A stretch of DNA of 45,611 bases from Acidobacteriota bacterium (GCA_013813355.1 JACCRT010000035.1:1-45611); one strand, 5' to 3'. Counted from the stretch's first letter, positions 27,596 through 37,016 are shown. The notes: a model not told the origin generated them from the letters alone. Program-made: numbers and translations.

Positions 27596-29377
27596 ATGCC
27601 CGTCCGGATCGGTGAGCTGCTGCTCAAAGAGAAGCGCATTACGCCTGCTCAGTTGCAGGAGGCGCTGAACTACCAGAAAACCAGCGGCGGCAAGCTCGGC
27701 TTCAACCTCGTCCAGCTGGGGTTCGTCAAGGACGAAGAGGTCACGGCTCTTCTCAGCAAGCAGTACGGCGTCCCCTCCATCAATCTCGCGGAGTTCGAGA
27801 TCGATCCTGGAATCATCAAGCTGATTCCCACGGAAACGGCTCACAAGTACCAAATCGTTCCGCTCAGCCGCGCCGGCGCCACGCTGACGATCGCGATGAC
27901 GGATCCGACCGACGTGTTCGCCATGGACGACATCAAGTTCATGACGGGCTACAACGTCGAGCCGGTCGTCGCATCCGAGGCGGCAGTCCTCGCCGCGATC
28001 GGTCGCTACTACTCGGCGGCGCCGGCGAAGCGGCTGGAAAAGAAGGCGGCGGCCGCCAGCCCGCAGGTGAACCTCTCGAGCGCGGCCACGCTCGACATGG
28101 TGACCAAGGCACTCGAGGAAAGCTCCGCGATCGTCGATGACGACGTCGAGCTCCTCGAGGACATGGACCAGATCGACGTCTCGTCGCTCGAACGGCAGGG
28201 CGGGGAGGCACCGGTCATCCGGCTGGTGAACCTGATGATGATGTCGGCCATTCAGAAGGGGGCAAGCGACATCCACATCGAACCGTACGAGAAAGAGTTC
28301 CGGGTCCGGTTCAGGATCGACGGGATCCTCTACAACGTGATGGCCCCGCCGCTGAAGTTCCGCGACGCGATCACCTCGCGGATCAAGATCATGTCGAAGC
28401 TCGACATCGCGGAAAAGCGCCTGCCGCAGGACGGCCGCATCAAGATCCGGTTCGCCGACAACGGAACGACCAAGGAGATCGACTTCCGCGTGTCGTGCCT
28501 CCCGACGCTGTTCGGCGAGAAGATCGTGCTGCGTCTGCTCGACAAGGACAAGCTGATGCTGGACATGACGAAGCTCGGTTTCGAGCCCGTCGCCCTGCAG
28601 AAGCTGGAAACGGCGATCTCGAAGCCGTGGGGCATGGTGCTCGTGACCGGACCCACGGGCAGCGGCAAGACGAACACGCTCTACTCGTCGATCGCGAAAA
28701 TCAACACGTCCGAAACGAACATCATGACGGCCGAGGATCCGGTCGAGTTCAACCTCGTGGGCGTCAACCAGGTCCAGGTCCGCGAGAACATCGGCCTGAA
28801 CTTCGCCGCGGCGCTCCGGTCGTTCCTGCGACAGGATCCCAACATCATCCTCGTGGGCGAGATCCGCGACTTCGAAACGGCGGAAATCGCCGTCAAGGCA
28901 TCGCTGACGGGCCATCTCGTGCTCTCGACGCTGCACACCAACGACGCGCCGAGCACGATCAACCGGTTGATGAACATGGGCATCGAGCCGTTCCTCGTGG
29001 CGAGCTCGGTCAACCTGATCTGTGCGCAGCGCCTCGTGCGACGCATCTGCACCACGTGCAAGGGCGATCACCCGCATCCGGCCAAGGCGCTCGTCGAGGC
29101 GGGCTTCACGCCGGACGAAGCGCAGGCCGTCATCCCGAAAAAGGGCAGCGGCTGCGAGACGTGCAACAACACCGGCTACAAGGGGCGTGTCGGTCTCTAC
29201 GAAGTGATGGAGATCAGCGAGGAGATCCGCGAGTTGATTCTCGTCGGCGCCTCCGGCCTCGAGTTGCGCAAGAAGGCGGTGGAGGAAGGGATGATCACCC
29301 TGCGCCGCAGCGGTCTGCAGAAGGTCATCGAAGGCGTCACGACGATGGAAGAAGTGGCGCGCGAGACGGTCAAGTAA
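27596..29377 (+). CDS. pilB: Type IV pilus extension ATPase PilB
   Basis: PilB is the hexameric ATPase that powers pilus assembly at the inner membrane. The 593 residues have an N-terminal MshEN/T2SSE-N domain (MPVRIGELLLKEKRITPAQL), then the GspE-type ATPase with Walker A GPTGSGKT at about 352-359, LVGEIRDFETAEIAVKASLTGHLV (Walker B and nearby, in parts), STLHTNDA (His box), and a tetracysteine zinc site (CTTC near 484, CETC near 520). It is followed by CTGAAGG repeats and pilT. Confidence 0.96.
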   Translation: MPVRIGELLLKEKRITPAQLQEALNYQKTSGGKLGFNLVQLGFVKDEEVTALLSKQYGVPSINLAEFEIDPGIIKLIPTETAHKYQIVPLSRAGATLTIAMTDPTDVFAMDDIKFMTGYNVEPVVASEAAVLAAIGRYYSAAPAKRLEKKAAAASPQVNLSSAATLDMVTKALEESSAIVDDDVELLEDMDQIDVSSLERQGGEAPVIRLVNLMMMSAIQKGASDIHIEPYEKEFRVRFRIDGILYNVMAPPLKFRDAITSRIKIMSKLDIAEKRLPQDGRIKIRFADNGTTKEIDFRVSCLPTLFGEKIVLRLLDKDKLMLDMTKLGFEPVALQKLETAISKPWGMVLVTGPTGSGKTNTLYSSIAKINTSETNIMTAEDPVEFNLVGVNQVQVRENIGLNFAAALRSFLRQDPNIILVGEIRDFETAEIAVKASLTGHLVLSTLHTNDAPSTINRLMNMGIEPFLVASSVNLICAQRLVRRICTTCKGDHPHPAKALVEAGFTPDEAQAVIPKKGSGCETCNNTGYKGRVGLYEVMEISEEIRELILVGASGLELRKKAVEEGMITLRRSGLQKVIEGVTTMEEVARETVK

Positions 29378-29378
29378 A

Positions 29379-29405
29379 GGCTGAAGGCTGAAGGCTGAAG
29401 GCTGA
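29379..29405 (+). repeat. CTGAAGG repeats between pilB and pilT
   Basis: Three CTGAAGG heptads and a CTGATAC follow directly on the pilB stop. There is no left arm. It shows that the heptad repeats are not limited to the ribosomal operon. Confidence 0.7.
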
Positions 29406-29424
29406 TACGGACAGGACGATACAT

Positions 29425-30561
29425 TTGGCGACACTACCTGAACTGCTCAAGACGCTCGTCGAGCACAACGGCTCCGACCTGCACCTGACGACGAACACGC
29501 CGCCGCAGATCCGCGTGCACGGCAAGCTGCAGACGCTCGACCTTCCGCCGCTCGGGCCGGCCGATACGAAGGCGCTCGCCTACAGCGTGCTGACCGATTC
29601 GCAGAAGAAACGGTTCGAGGAAAGCCTCGAGCTGGACTTCTCGTTCGGCATCCGCGGGCTCGCGCGATTCCGCTGCAACGTTTTCAACCAGCGCGGCTCC
29701 GCGGCCGCCGTTTATCGCGTCATTCCCGAGCAGATTAAGCCGTTCAGCGAGCTTGGGCTGCCGGCGGTCATCGCCACCCTCGCCGACCGCCCTCGGGGAC
29801 TCGTCCTGGTCACCGGGCCCACGGGCAGCGGCAAGTCCACGACCCTGGCCGCGATGATCGACAAGATCAATACCGAGCGGCGTGAGCACATCCTGACCAT
29901 CGAGGACCCGATCGAGTACATCCACCAGCACAAGGGCTGCCTGGTGAACCAGCGCGAGGTCCATAGCGACACCCACGGGTTTGCCGCGGCGCTGCGCGCG
30001 GCGCTCCGCGAGGATCCCGACATCGTCCTCATCGGCGAGCTGCGTGACCTGGAGACGGTCGAGTCGGCGCTCCGGATCGCCGAAACGGGCCACCTCACGT
30101 TCGCGACGCTGCACACGAACTCGGCGGCACAGACGATCAACCGCATCATCGACGTGTTCCCGGCGCACCAGCAGGCGCAGATCCGGACGCAGCTGTCGCT
30201 CGTGCTCGAAGGCATCGTGTGCCAGGCGCTCCTGCCACGGGCCGACGGAGCGGGGCGTGTCGTCGCGCTCGAGATCATGGTGCCCACCCCCGCGATCCGG
30301 AACCTGATCCGCGACGACAAGGTGCACCAGATCTATTCGACGATGCAGACCGGGCAGGACAAATTCGGGATGCAGACCATGAACCAGTCACTGGCCACGC
30401 TGTACCAGAAGCGACTGATTACCCTCGACGCCGCCATGTCGGCGTCGTCGCTGCGCGATGAGCTCGAGCAGATGATCAGCCGTGGTGCGGGCGTCGTGGC
30501 CGGGGCCGGCATGCACAGGCCGGGCGCGGGGCTGCCGCCAAGGCCGCCCGTACAACGGTAG
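29425..30561 (+). CDS. pilT: Type IV pilus retraction ATPase PilT
   Basis: PilT powers pilus retraction and twitching. The start is TTG at 29425, giving MATLPELLKTLVEHNGSDLHL (in parts), the family start; 378 residues is a little over the usual 345-350 owing to a Pro/Gly-rich C-terminal tail. Walker A GPTGSGKS is at about 131-138, GELRDLETVESALRIAETGHL (in parts) covers Walker B, and PAIRNLIRDDKVHQI contains the AIRNLIRE-like motif required for retraction in PilT. Confidence 0.95.
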   Translation: MATLPELLKTLVEHNGSDLHLTTNTPPQIRVHGKLQTLDLPPLGPADTKALAYSVLTDSQKKRFEESLELDFSFGIRGLARFRCNVFNQRGSAAAVYRVIPEQIKPFSELGLPAVIATLADRPRGLVLVTGPTGSGKSTTLAAMIDKINTERREHILTIEDPIEYIHQHKGCLVNQREVHSDTHGFAAALRAALREDPDIVLIGELRDLETVESALRIAETGHLTFATLHTNSAAQTINRIIDVFPAHQQAQIRTQLSLVLEGIVCQALLPRADGAGRVVALEIMVPTPAIRNLIRDDKVHQIYSTMQTGQDKFGMQTMNQSLATLYQKRLITLDAAMSASSLRDELEQMISRGAGVVAGAGMHRPGAGLPPRPPVQR

Positions 30562-30580
30562 AGGCTGAGAAGGAAACCAT

Positions 30581-31789
30581 ATGCCGACATTCGCATATTC
30601 GGGGCGCACTCGCGGCGGCGAAACCGTGAGCGGTGAACATGTAGCCGACACGATGGACGGCGCCGTGGCGGCGCTGCGGCGCGAGCAGATCATGGTGACG
30701 CGGATCGACCCGGCCAAGGCGAAGGCCGCGGCAAAGCCGAAAAAGGGCGGGGTGTCGGTCCCATCCAAGAACCTGGCAATCTTCACGCGGCAGTTCTCGG
30801 TGATGATCGACGCCGGCCTGCCGCTCGTGCAGTGCCTCGAGATCCTCGGCAAACAGGAGCCGCACAAGGGCTTCTCAGGCGTGATCCTGAAGGTGAGGGA
30901 AGACGTTGAAGGTGGCGCGGCGCTGGCCGACGCGATGAAGAAGCACCCCAAGACGTTCGACTCGCTTTACTCGAACATGATCGCGGCGGGGGAGGCAGGG
31001 GGCATTCTCGACACGATCCTGAAGCGGCTCGCGGTTTACATCGAGAAGAACGTCAAGCTCAAGGGAGACGTGAAATCAGCGATGATTTACCCCGTCGCCG
31101 TCGTCGTCATCGCGGCCGTCGTCGTCGGCGCTATCCTCTGGAAGGTCATCCCGACGTTTGCGTCGCTGTTCGCCGGCCTCGGCGCCCAGTTGCCGTTCCC
31201 GACCCGGGTCGTCATCGCGATGAGCGACTGGCTCGTGGCGTATGGTTGGTTGTTGATCATCGGGCTGGGGGCCGCCGGGTACGGGGTGAAGCAGTATTAC
31301 GCCACCGAATCGGGCCGGCATGTCATCGACGCGGTGCTGCTGAAGACGCCAATCCTTGGCAACATCCTGCGAAAGGTTGCCGTGGCACGGTTCACACGCA
31401 CCCTCTCAACCCTGCTCGCCTCGGGCGTGCCTATCCTTGACGGGCTCGACATCACGGCCCGGACCGCCGGCAACGCCATCATCGAGGACGCGATCCAGGT
31501 CACGCGCACGGCGATCGAACGCGGCGAGACCATCTCGGCCCCGCTGCGCGAGACCGGCGTGTTCCCCTCGATGGTCGTGCAGATGATCAACGTCGGCGAG
31601 ACGACGGGCGCCCTCGACGCGATGCTCTCGAAGATTGCGGATTTCTACGAGGAGGAAGTCGACACCGCGGTCGCCGGGCTGCTCACGCTGATGGAACCCG
31701 TGATGATCGCGTTCCTGGGCGGCATCGTCGGCGGCATCGTCATCGCGATGTACCTGCCGATCTTCGACCTGATCAGCCAGATGACCTAG
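30581..31789 (+). CDS. pilC: Type IV pilus inner-membrane platform protein PilC
   Basis: PilC is the polytopic platform that couples PilB and PilT to pilin insertion. The 402 residues have two T2SSF domains (first near FTRQFSVMIDAGLPLVQCLEIL, in parts; second near RFTRTLSTLLASGVPILDGLDI, in parts) and three membrane segments, the last being MEPVMIAFLGGIVGGIVIAMYLPIF (in parts). Length is typical. The order pilB-pilT-pilC is common in several phyla. Confidence 0.95.
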   Translation: MPTFAYSGRTRGGETVSGEHVADTMDGAVAALRREQIMVTRIDPAKAKAAAKPKKGGVSVPSKNLAIFTRQFSVMIDAGLPLVQCLEILGKQEPHKGFSGVILKVREDVEGGAALADAMKKHPKTFDSLYSNMIAAGEAGGILDTILKRLAVYIEKNVKLKGDVKSAMIYPVAVVVIAAVVVGAILWKVIPTFASLFAGLGAQLPFPTRVVIAMSDWLVAYGWLLIIGLGAAGYGVKQYYATESGRHVIDAVLLKTPILGNILRKVAVARFTRTLSTLLASGVPILDGLDITARTAGNAIIEDAIQVTRTAIERGETISAPLRETGVFPSMVVQMINVGETTGALDAMLSKIADFYEEEVDTAVAGLLTLMEPVMIAFLGGIVGGIVIAMYLPIFDLISQMT

Positions 31790-31797
31790 GCCGGGGT

Positions 31798-31854
31798 CAC
31801 GGATTCATGCAGACTCACTCAGGCCACGGATGACAACGGATTGACACGGATTAG
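31798..31854 (+). repeat. CACGGATT repeats between pilC and pilS
   Basis: Five related units (CACGGATT, CACGGATG, AACGGATT, CACGGATT and a degenerate copy) are spaced by 3 to 5 bases. A related stretch (TCGGATTCACACGGATGGACACG) is at 39396-39418. They differ from the CAG/CTG heptads. No function is evident. Confidence 0.5.
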
Positions 31855-31881
31855 AGTTGTGGCACTTCAGAGAACGGGGCG

Positions 31882-33567
31882 ATGACAGCCGACTTGCGCC
31901 GCAAGCTGCTGTGGCTGATTGCCGGGCGGGCCACGGTCGTCACGCTGCTGCTCGGCTCGGCGGTGCTGATCGAGGTCCGATCGCCGGGCGCGGTCTGGAT
32001 CAACCCGTTCCTGGTGCTCATCGGCATCACGTACGGCTTGACGGCCATCTACGCGGTCGCCCTGAAGTTCGCCGAGCGCCACCGGTGGCTGGTGGACGTC
32101 CAGCTTGGGTGCGACGCGGTCATCGTCTCGGCGATCGTGCTCCTCACCGGGGGAGTATCCAGCTACGCGTCGACCCTCTACACGTTCCCGATCATCGCGG
32201 CGAGCGTGATCGAATCGCGCCGCGGCGGCCTCATGGTCGGTATCCTCAGCTCGCTGCTGTATGCCGGGCTCGTGCTGATGCAGTACTCGGGGGAAGGGCT
32301 GTTGCCGTGGACGCTCGGAGATTCCCGGCTCCTCCCGCAGCGGGACGCGCTCTTCACGGTCGGCCTGAACGTTTTCGGGTTCATCGGGGTCGCCCTGCTG
32401 AGTGGCTACCTCGCCGAGGGGCTGCGACGGGCCGACGAACGGCTGGTCCAGGCCTCGCACCAGATTGCGGACCTCCAGGCGTTCAGTCAGCACGTCATCG
32501 ACAGCCTCATGAGCGGCCTGACGACGATTGACATGGATGGCACGATCCTGACGTTCAACCGGGCGGCCGAGGCCATCACCGGCACGCCCGCGGCTGATGC
32601 CGTCGGCAGGAGCGTCACCGACGTGCTGCAGTTGCAGGGCAACTTCGCGGAGTCGCTCGCGGCGCACGAGGGGAGATCCCGGCTGCCCCGCGTGGACTAC
32701 GGTTTCGTCCGCCCTGACGGGCGTCCGATCGAGGTGGGCTTGAGTACCGCGCCGCTGATCACGCCGCGAGGCGAGAGCGGGTTCCTGGTCACCTTCCAGG
32801 ACGTCACCGAGACACGCAGGCGGGACCGCGAGGCCCGCGTGCAACAGCGGCTCGCCGCGGTGGGCGAGATGGCGGCCGGGATCGCACACGAGATTCGAAA
32901 CCCGCTGGCCTCGATGTCCGGATCGATACAGATCCTGCGGCAGGAACTGCCGCTGACCCCTGACCAGTCCCAGCTCATGGACATCGTGCTGCGCGAGTCC
33001 GAACGGCTGAACGAGACGATCCGCAGCTTCCTCGCGTACGCGCGGCCGCAGCGCAGCGGAACATCACGGTTCGACGTTCGCCAGATCATCACCGATACGG
33101 CGCGGCTGCTGCAGAACAACGCGGAGCTGCACGAGAGCCAGGAGATTGTCGAAGACGTCCCCCCAGGCGAGGTGTGGTATGAGGCCGACGAGGGCCAGTT
33201 CCGGCAGATCGTCTGGAACCTTGCGACCAACGGGCTGCGCGCCATGCCGGACGGCGGCACCTTGCGCCTGTCGGTAGGTCGCCGCGAGAACGAGGGGCAA
33301 CGGGCTGAACTGGTGATTGCGGTGCAGGACGAGGGTGTCGGAATCGCGCCCGAGGAGCTCGACGGCATTTTCCAGCCCTTCCGCGGCGGGTTCTCGAAGG
33401 GCACGGGGCTCGGGCTGTCCATCGTGCACCGGATCGTCAGCGACTACGGCGGCGAGGTTCGCGTCACGTCGCAGCCGGGGCAAGGGACGACCGTGTCGGT
33501 GGTCCTGCCGTATGCCGAAGCAGACACCGCAACGCGCAGCACAGACCTCAAGGTCAACAACGCGTAG
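31882..33567 (+). CDS. pilS: Sensor histidine kinase PilS
   Basis: PilS autophosphorylates and controls PilR, the activator of pilA. The 561 residues have about six N-terminal membrane segments (residues 10-185), a PAS domain (residues about 205-320, IDSLMSGLTTIDMDGTILTFN in parts), HisKA with GIAHEIRNPLASMSG (His 336), and an ATPase domain with WNLATNGLRAMPDGG, DEGVGIAPEEL and GTGLGLSIVHRI. The membrane plan is that of PilS rather than NtrB. pilR follows. Confidence 0.92.
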   Translation: MTADLRRKLLWLIAGRATVVTLLLGSAVLIEVRSPGAVWINPFLVLIGITYGLTAIYAVALKFAERHRWLVDVQLGCDAVIVSAIVLLTGGVSSYASTLYTFPIIAASVIESRRGGLMVGILSSLLYAGLVLMQYSGEGLLPWTLGDSRLLPQRDALFTVGLNVFGFIGVALLSGYLAEGLRRADERLVQASHQIADLQAFSQHVIDSLMSGLTTIDMDGTILTFNRAAEAITGTPAADAVGRSVTDVLQLQGNFAESLAAHEGRSRLPRVDYGFVRPDGRPIEVGLSTAPLITPRGESGFLVTFQDVTETRRRDREARVQQRLAAVGEMAAGIAHEIRNPLASMSGSIQILRQELPLTPDQSQLMDIVLRESERLNETIRSFLAYARPQRSGTSRFDVRQIITDTARLLQNNAELHESQEIVEDVPPGEVWYEADEGQFRQIVWNLATNGLRAMPDGGTLRLSVGRRENEGQRAELVIAVQDEGVGIAPEELDGIFQPFRGGFSKGTGLGLSIVHRIVSDYGGEVRVTSQPGQGTTVSVVLPYAEADTATRSTDLKVNNA

Positions 33568-33587
33568 CCCCGACCTTCAGGTCGGGC
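33567..33587. repeat. GACC palindrome between pilS and pilR
   Basis: CCCGACCT (33569-33576) and AGGTCGGG (33579-33586) are perfect complements around TC. It starts at the last base of the pilS stop and belongs to the family seen at 6796-6814 and 16054-16073. No T-run follows. Confidence 0.6.
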
Positions 33588-33603
33588 GTACAGGCACCAT
33601 CCT

Positions 33604-35028
<1,425 letters not shown>

Positions 35029-35078
35029 ACAGTAGGCAGTAGACAGTAGGCAGTAGACAGTAGGCAGTAGGCAGTAGG
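35029..35078 (+). repeat. Left arm of a heptad element before the four-helix-bundle gene
   Basis: Seven CAG-headed heptads (CAGTAGG and CAGTAGA) run from the base after the pilR stop to the ATG at 35079. They are complementary to the CTGCCTACTGC arm at 35521-35531 beyond the gene. The final unit ends directly at the start codon, and AGTAGG is the only candidate ribosome binding site. Confidence 0.9.
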
Positions 35079-35444
35079 ATGGCTGGCAAGAACTATCGAG
35101 ACCTGATTGCCTGGCAGCGCGCGATGGATTTTGCCGTTGCGGTTTATGAGGCGACGAAGGCGTTCCCACAGGAGGAGCGGTATGGCCTGACGTCGCAGCT
35201 TCGCCGGTGCAGCGTTTCCATTCCGTCGAATATCGCCGAGGGGCAGGGCCGCCGGAATGATGGTCACTTCAAGCACAGCCTCCAGATGGCGCACGGGTCG
35301 CTGTGCGAGGCGGAAGCCCAGGTGCTCCTGGCGCAGCGCCTGGGGTTTCTGAAGGCTGAGGCCGCCGACCGGCTGCTCGACCAGGCCGGGGAGGTCGGCC
35401 GCCTCGTCACCGGGCTGACCAAATCGCTTGAAGCCCGGAGCTGA
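35079..35444 (+). CDS. Four-helix-bundle protein, S23/IVS family
   Basis: The 121 residues show the family pattern (TIGR02436 type): MAGKNYRDLIAWQRAM, YGLTSQLRRCSVSIPSNIAEGQGR (in parts; SNIAEG at 50-55), then GSLCEAEAQVLLAQRLGFL and VGRLVTGLTKSLEARS. Members are known from intervening sequences inside 23S rRNA of Leptospira, Coxiella and others; the related Avd works in diversity-generating retroelements. The biochemical role of the free-standing ones is unknown. Here the gene is held between complementary heptad arms (35029-35078 and 35511-35531), so it looks like cargo of a mobile or formerly mobile element rather than a pilus gene. Confidence 0.9.
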   Translation: MAGKNYRDLIAWQRAMDFAVAVYEATKAFPQEERYGLTSQLRRCSVSIPSNIAEGQGRRNDGHFKHSLQMAHGSLCEAEAQVLLAQRLGFLKAEAADRLLDQAGEVGRLVTGLTKSLEARS

Positions 35445-35510
35445 GCAGCCGGTCAGTCACCCGCGGTGAGCCGGGCTGATAGCCACGCTCGGATTTGGCG
35501 GATTCGCGGC

Positions 35511-35539
35511 CTACAGCCTACTGCCTACTGCAAGGATCA
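35511..35539 (+). repeat. Right arm and end sequence of the four-helix-bundle element
   Basis: The arm reads CTACAGCCTACTG then CTGCCTACTGCAAGGATCA (35521-35539), with period 7 (CTACAGC, CTACTGC, CTACTGC). It complements the CAGTAGG arm at 35029-35078. The final CAAGGATCA matches the ends of the elements before rpsS, rpmJ and rpsD. Here no start codon follows; the end is left 254 bases upstream of pilA. Confidence 0.85.
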
Positions 35540-35557
35540 ATTATCGGCTCCTGAGGT

Positions 35558-35590
35558 TGACAGAAACTGGCGGTCGGTCAAAAATTGTCA
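35558..35590 (+). promoter_or_regulatory. Candidate PilR upstream activating site
   Basis: TGACA (35558-35562) and TGTCA (35586-35590) form a spaced dyad about 95-125 bases before the sigma-54 promoter, a normal distance for an enhancer-binding activator. TGTC is the core of described PilR sites. The same half-sites lie in the pilB promoter region at 27518-27532. The assignment to PilR is inference. Confidence 0.4.
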
Positions 35591-35628
35591 GTATCCGTCG
35601 AGTGCAGCGGCTCCGCGCCATCCGCACT

Positions 35629-35653
35629 TAACCCAACCTTCCGCAATGGGTTA
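35629..35653. promoter_or_regulatory. Dyad upstream of the pilA promoter
   Basis: TAACCCA (35629-35635) and TGGGTTA (35647-35653) are perfect complements around 11 bases, ending 28 bases before the -24 element. It could be a protein binding site between the enhancer and the promoter. Confidence 0.35.
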
Positions 35654-35681
35654 GCGTCAGAACGCGCATACGGCTCTGCCG

Positions 35682-35697
35682 TGGCACCCCTGTTGCT
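35682..35697 (+). promoter_or_regulatory. Sigma-54 promoter of pilA
   Basis: TGGCAC (35682-35687), five bases, TTGCT (35693-35697) is a full match to the sigma-54 consensus, with GG and GC exactly 10 bases apart. Transcription should start near 35708. The leader then begins with a hairpin, GTCGGCC (35709-35715) with GGCCGAC (35733-35739), which may protect the 5' end of the abundant pilin mRNA. Confidence 0.9.
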
Positions 35698-35792
35698 AGG
35701 TGCCATGTGTCGGCCGCTGGGCTGCAACCGTGGGCCGACCGACCAAGACAGTCCAAATTCAAGCGGCCATTCGATTCGAGGGAGAGACAGAC

Positions 35793-36314
35793 ATGAAAGT
35801 TCGTAACCAGAAGGGTTTCACGCTCATCGAGCTGCTGATCGTCGTGGCGATCATCGGCATCATCGCGGCCATTGCCGTTCCCGGCCTGCTCCGCGCGCGG
35901 ATGTCGGGTAACGAGTCCTCGGCCATCGGCTCGCTCCGCGCCGTCAACTCGGCGCAGTCCACCTATTCCTCGAGCTGCGCTAGCGGCAACTACGCCACCG
36001 GCCTGGCGGACCTCCTGACGGCGCCCGGCACCAGCACGAGCGGCTTTATCAGCCCCGACCTGCCGACCAACGGCGTGCTGAAGAGCGGGTACATCGTCAA
36101 TGTGGGCGCCGGGCCAGTGGCGACGCCGACGGTCGCTGCGTGCAATGGCACGACCGCCGTACCGTCGTACTTCGCGGAGGCGCATCCGGCGCAGGTCGGG
36201 TCGTCAGGCCAGCGTTCGTTCGGCACCGATCAGCGCAGCACGCTCTTCCAGGACAACACTGGCGCGACGTTCACGGCAGCGACGATCGCAGCCGCCACGA
36301 CCACCGTACAGTAA
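35793..36314 (+). CDS. pilA: Major type IV pilin PilA
   Basis: PilA is the main pilus subunit. The ATG at 35793, after GGGAGAGA, gives 173 residues with a 7-residue basic leader, cleavage at G-F in QKGFTLIELLIVVAIIG, and Glu at position 5 of the mature protein. The rest has ARMSGNESSAIGSLRAVNSA and a globular part with two cysteines (in SSSCASG and VAACNG). It resembles acidobacterial pilins. A stem-loop with a T-rich tail follows the stop, separating it from a homologous second pilin. An upstream start at 35700 has no pilin leader and lies before the predicted transcript. Confidence 0.95.
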   Translation: MKVRNQKGFTLIELLIVVAIIGIIAAIAVPGLLRARMSGNESSAIGSLRAVNSAQSTYSSSCASGNYATGLADLLTAPGTSTSGFISPDLPTNGVLKSGYIVNVGAGPVATPTVAACNGTTAVPSYFAEAHPAQVGSSGQRSFGTDQRSTLFQDNTGATFTAATIAAATTTVQ

Positions 36315-36334
36315 GCACGCGCTCGAGATAATGT

Positions 36335-36367
36335 GGGGTGACGGCCGCCTGGGCGTCACCCCTTTCT
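36335..36367 (+). terminator. Terminator or attenuator between the two pilin genes
   Basis: GGGGTGACG (36335-36343) and CGTCACCCC (36354-36362) form a perfect 9-bp stem around a 10-base loop, followed by TTTCT. The second pilin starts at 36374, only 7 bases later, so partial read-through would give much pilA and little of the second pilin from one promoter. Confidence 0.7.
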
Positions 36368-36373
36368 GCATTT

Positions 36374-36907
36374 ATGACGACGCGCCACTGCGGCACCCGC
36401 GGGTTCACGCTCATCGAGCTGTTGATCGTCGTCGCGATTGTCGGCATCCTGGCGTCGCTCGCAATGGCCGGTTACCGTCATGCCCGTCTGAGCGGAAACG
36501 AGGCGGCGGCAATCGGCGCCCTTCAGGCCATCAACCAGGCCCAGGCGGCCTTCGCCCTGACCTGCGGCAACCAGCGGTATGCGCCGACGCTCTCGAGCCT
36601 GGGCGTGCCCGCCACGCAGACCGGCGAGGCGTTCCTCAGCCCCGACCTGACGTCCGGCGACGAGGTCGTCAAGAGCGGCTACTACTTCGCGATGGCCGGC
36701 ACACCCCTGACCGAGCAGGTCCAGGCCTGCAATGGGGCCACGCCGGTGGAAGGCTACCAGGTGACGGCCGACCCGGTGCAGCCTGGTGTGAGCGGTGATC
36801 GCTATTTCGGGACCAACGCGGGCCGCGCGATTTTCGCGGCTGACAGGACGCTCTTCGAACACATGCCGGAAACCGGGGATCCGCCCTTCGGGGCGGAGAT
36901 TCGGTAG
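36374..36907 (+). CDS. Second type IV pilin, paralogue of PilA
   Basis: The ATG at 36374 gives 177 residues with a leader ending in TRGFTLIELLIVVAIVG, cleaved at G-F, with Glu at mature position 5. It aligns along its length with PilA: HARLSGNEAAAIGALQAINQA, two cysteines (ALTCGN and VQACNG), LSPDL, VVKSGYY and GDRYFGTN. It lacks its own sigma-54 promoter and has no strong ribosome binding site, partly because its start abuts the attenuator. It may be a low-abundance pilin or a backup subunit. A GTG at 36338 would place the terminator inside the coding sequence and is unlikely. Confidence 0.9.
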   Translation: MTTRHCGTRGFTLIELLIVVAIVGILASLAMAGYRHARLSGNEAAAIGALQAINQAQAAFALTCGNQRYAPTLSSLGVPATQTGEAFLSPDLTSGDEVVKSGYYFAMAGTPLTEQVQACNGATPVEGYQVTADPVQPGVSGDRYFGTNAGRAIFAADRTLFEHMPETGDPPFGAEIR

Positions 36908-37016
36908 GGGCCGCGGCAATCGCGACGGACGTTGTCGCGGGCGTTCACGCCCGACCCGAAGGCCGTGCCGACGCTTGACGGTGAGGGGGCACAAGGGTAC
37001 AAATGGATAGCCATCC
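36908..37016 (+). other. Spacer before the VKOR-DsbA gene
   Basis: The spacer starts with GTAGGGGCCGCGG around the preceding stop and contains GGGCGTTCACGCCC, a short hairpin. A five-codon frame (ATG at 37003, MDSHP) ends in a TGA overlapping the next gene's ATG, which could couple translation. No clear promoter is seen. Confidence 0.3.

Noticed and set aside
31859-31875. TGGCAC upstream of pilS as a sigma-54 promoter
   Set aside because: No TTGC follows at the required distance.
35079-35444. Diversity-generating retroelement accessory protein (Avd)
   Set aside because: The fold family is shared, but no reverse transcriptase, template repeat or variable repeat is visible in the window.
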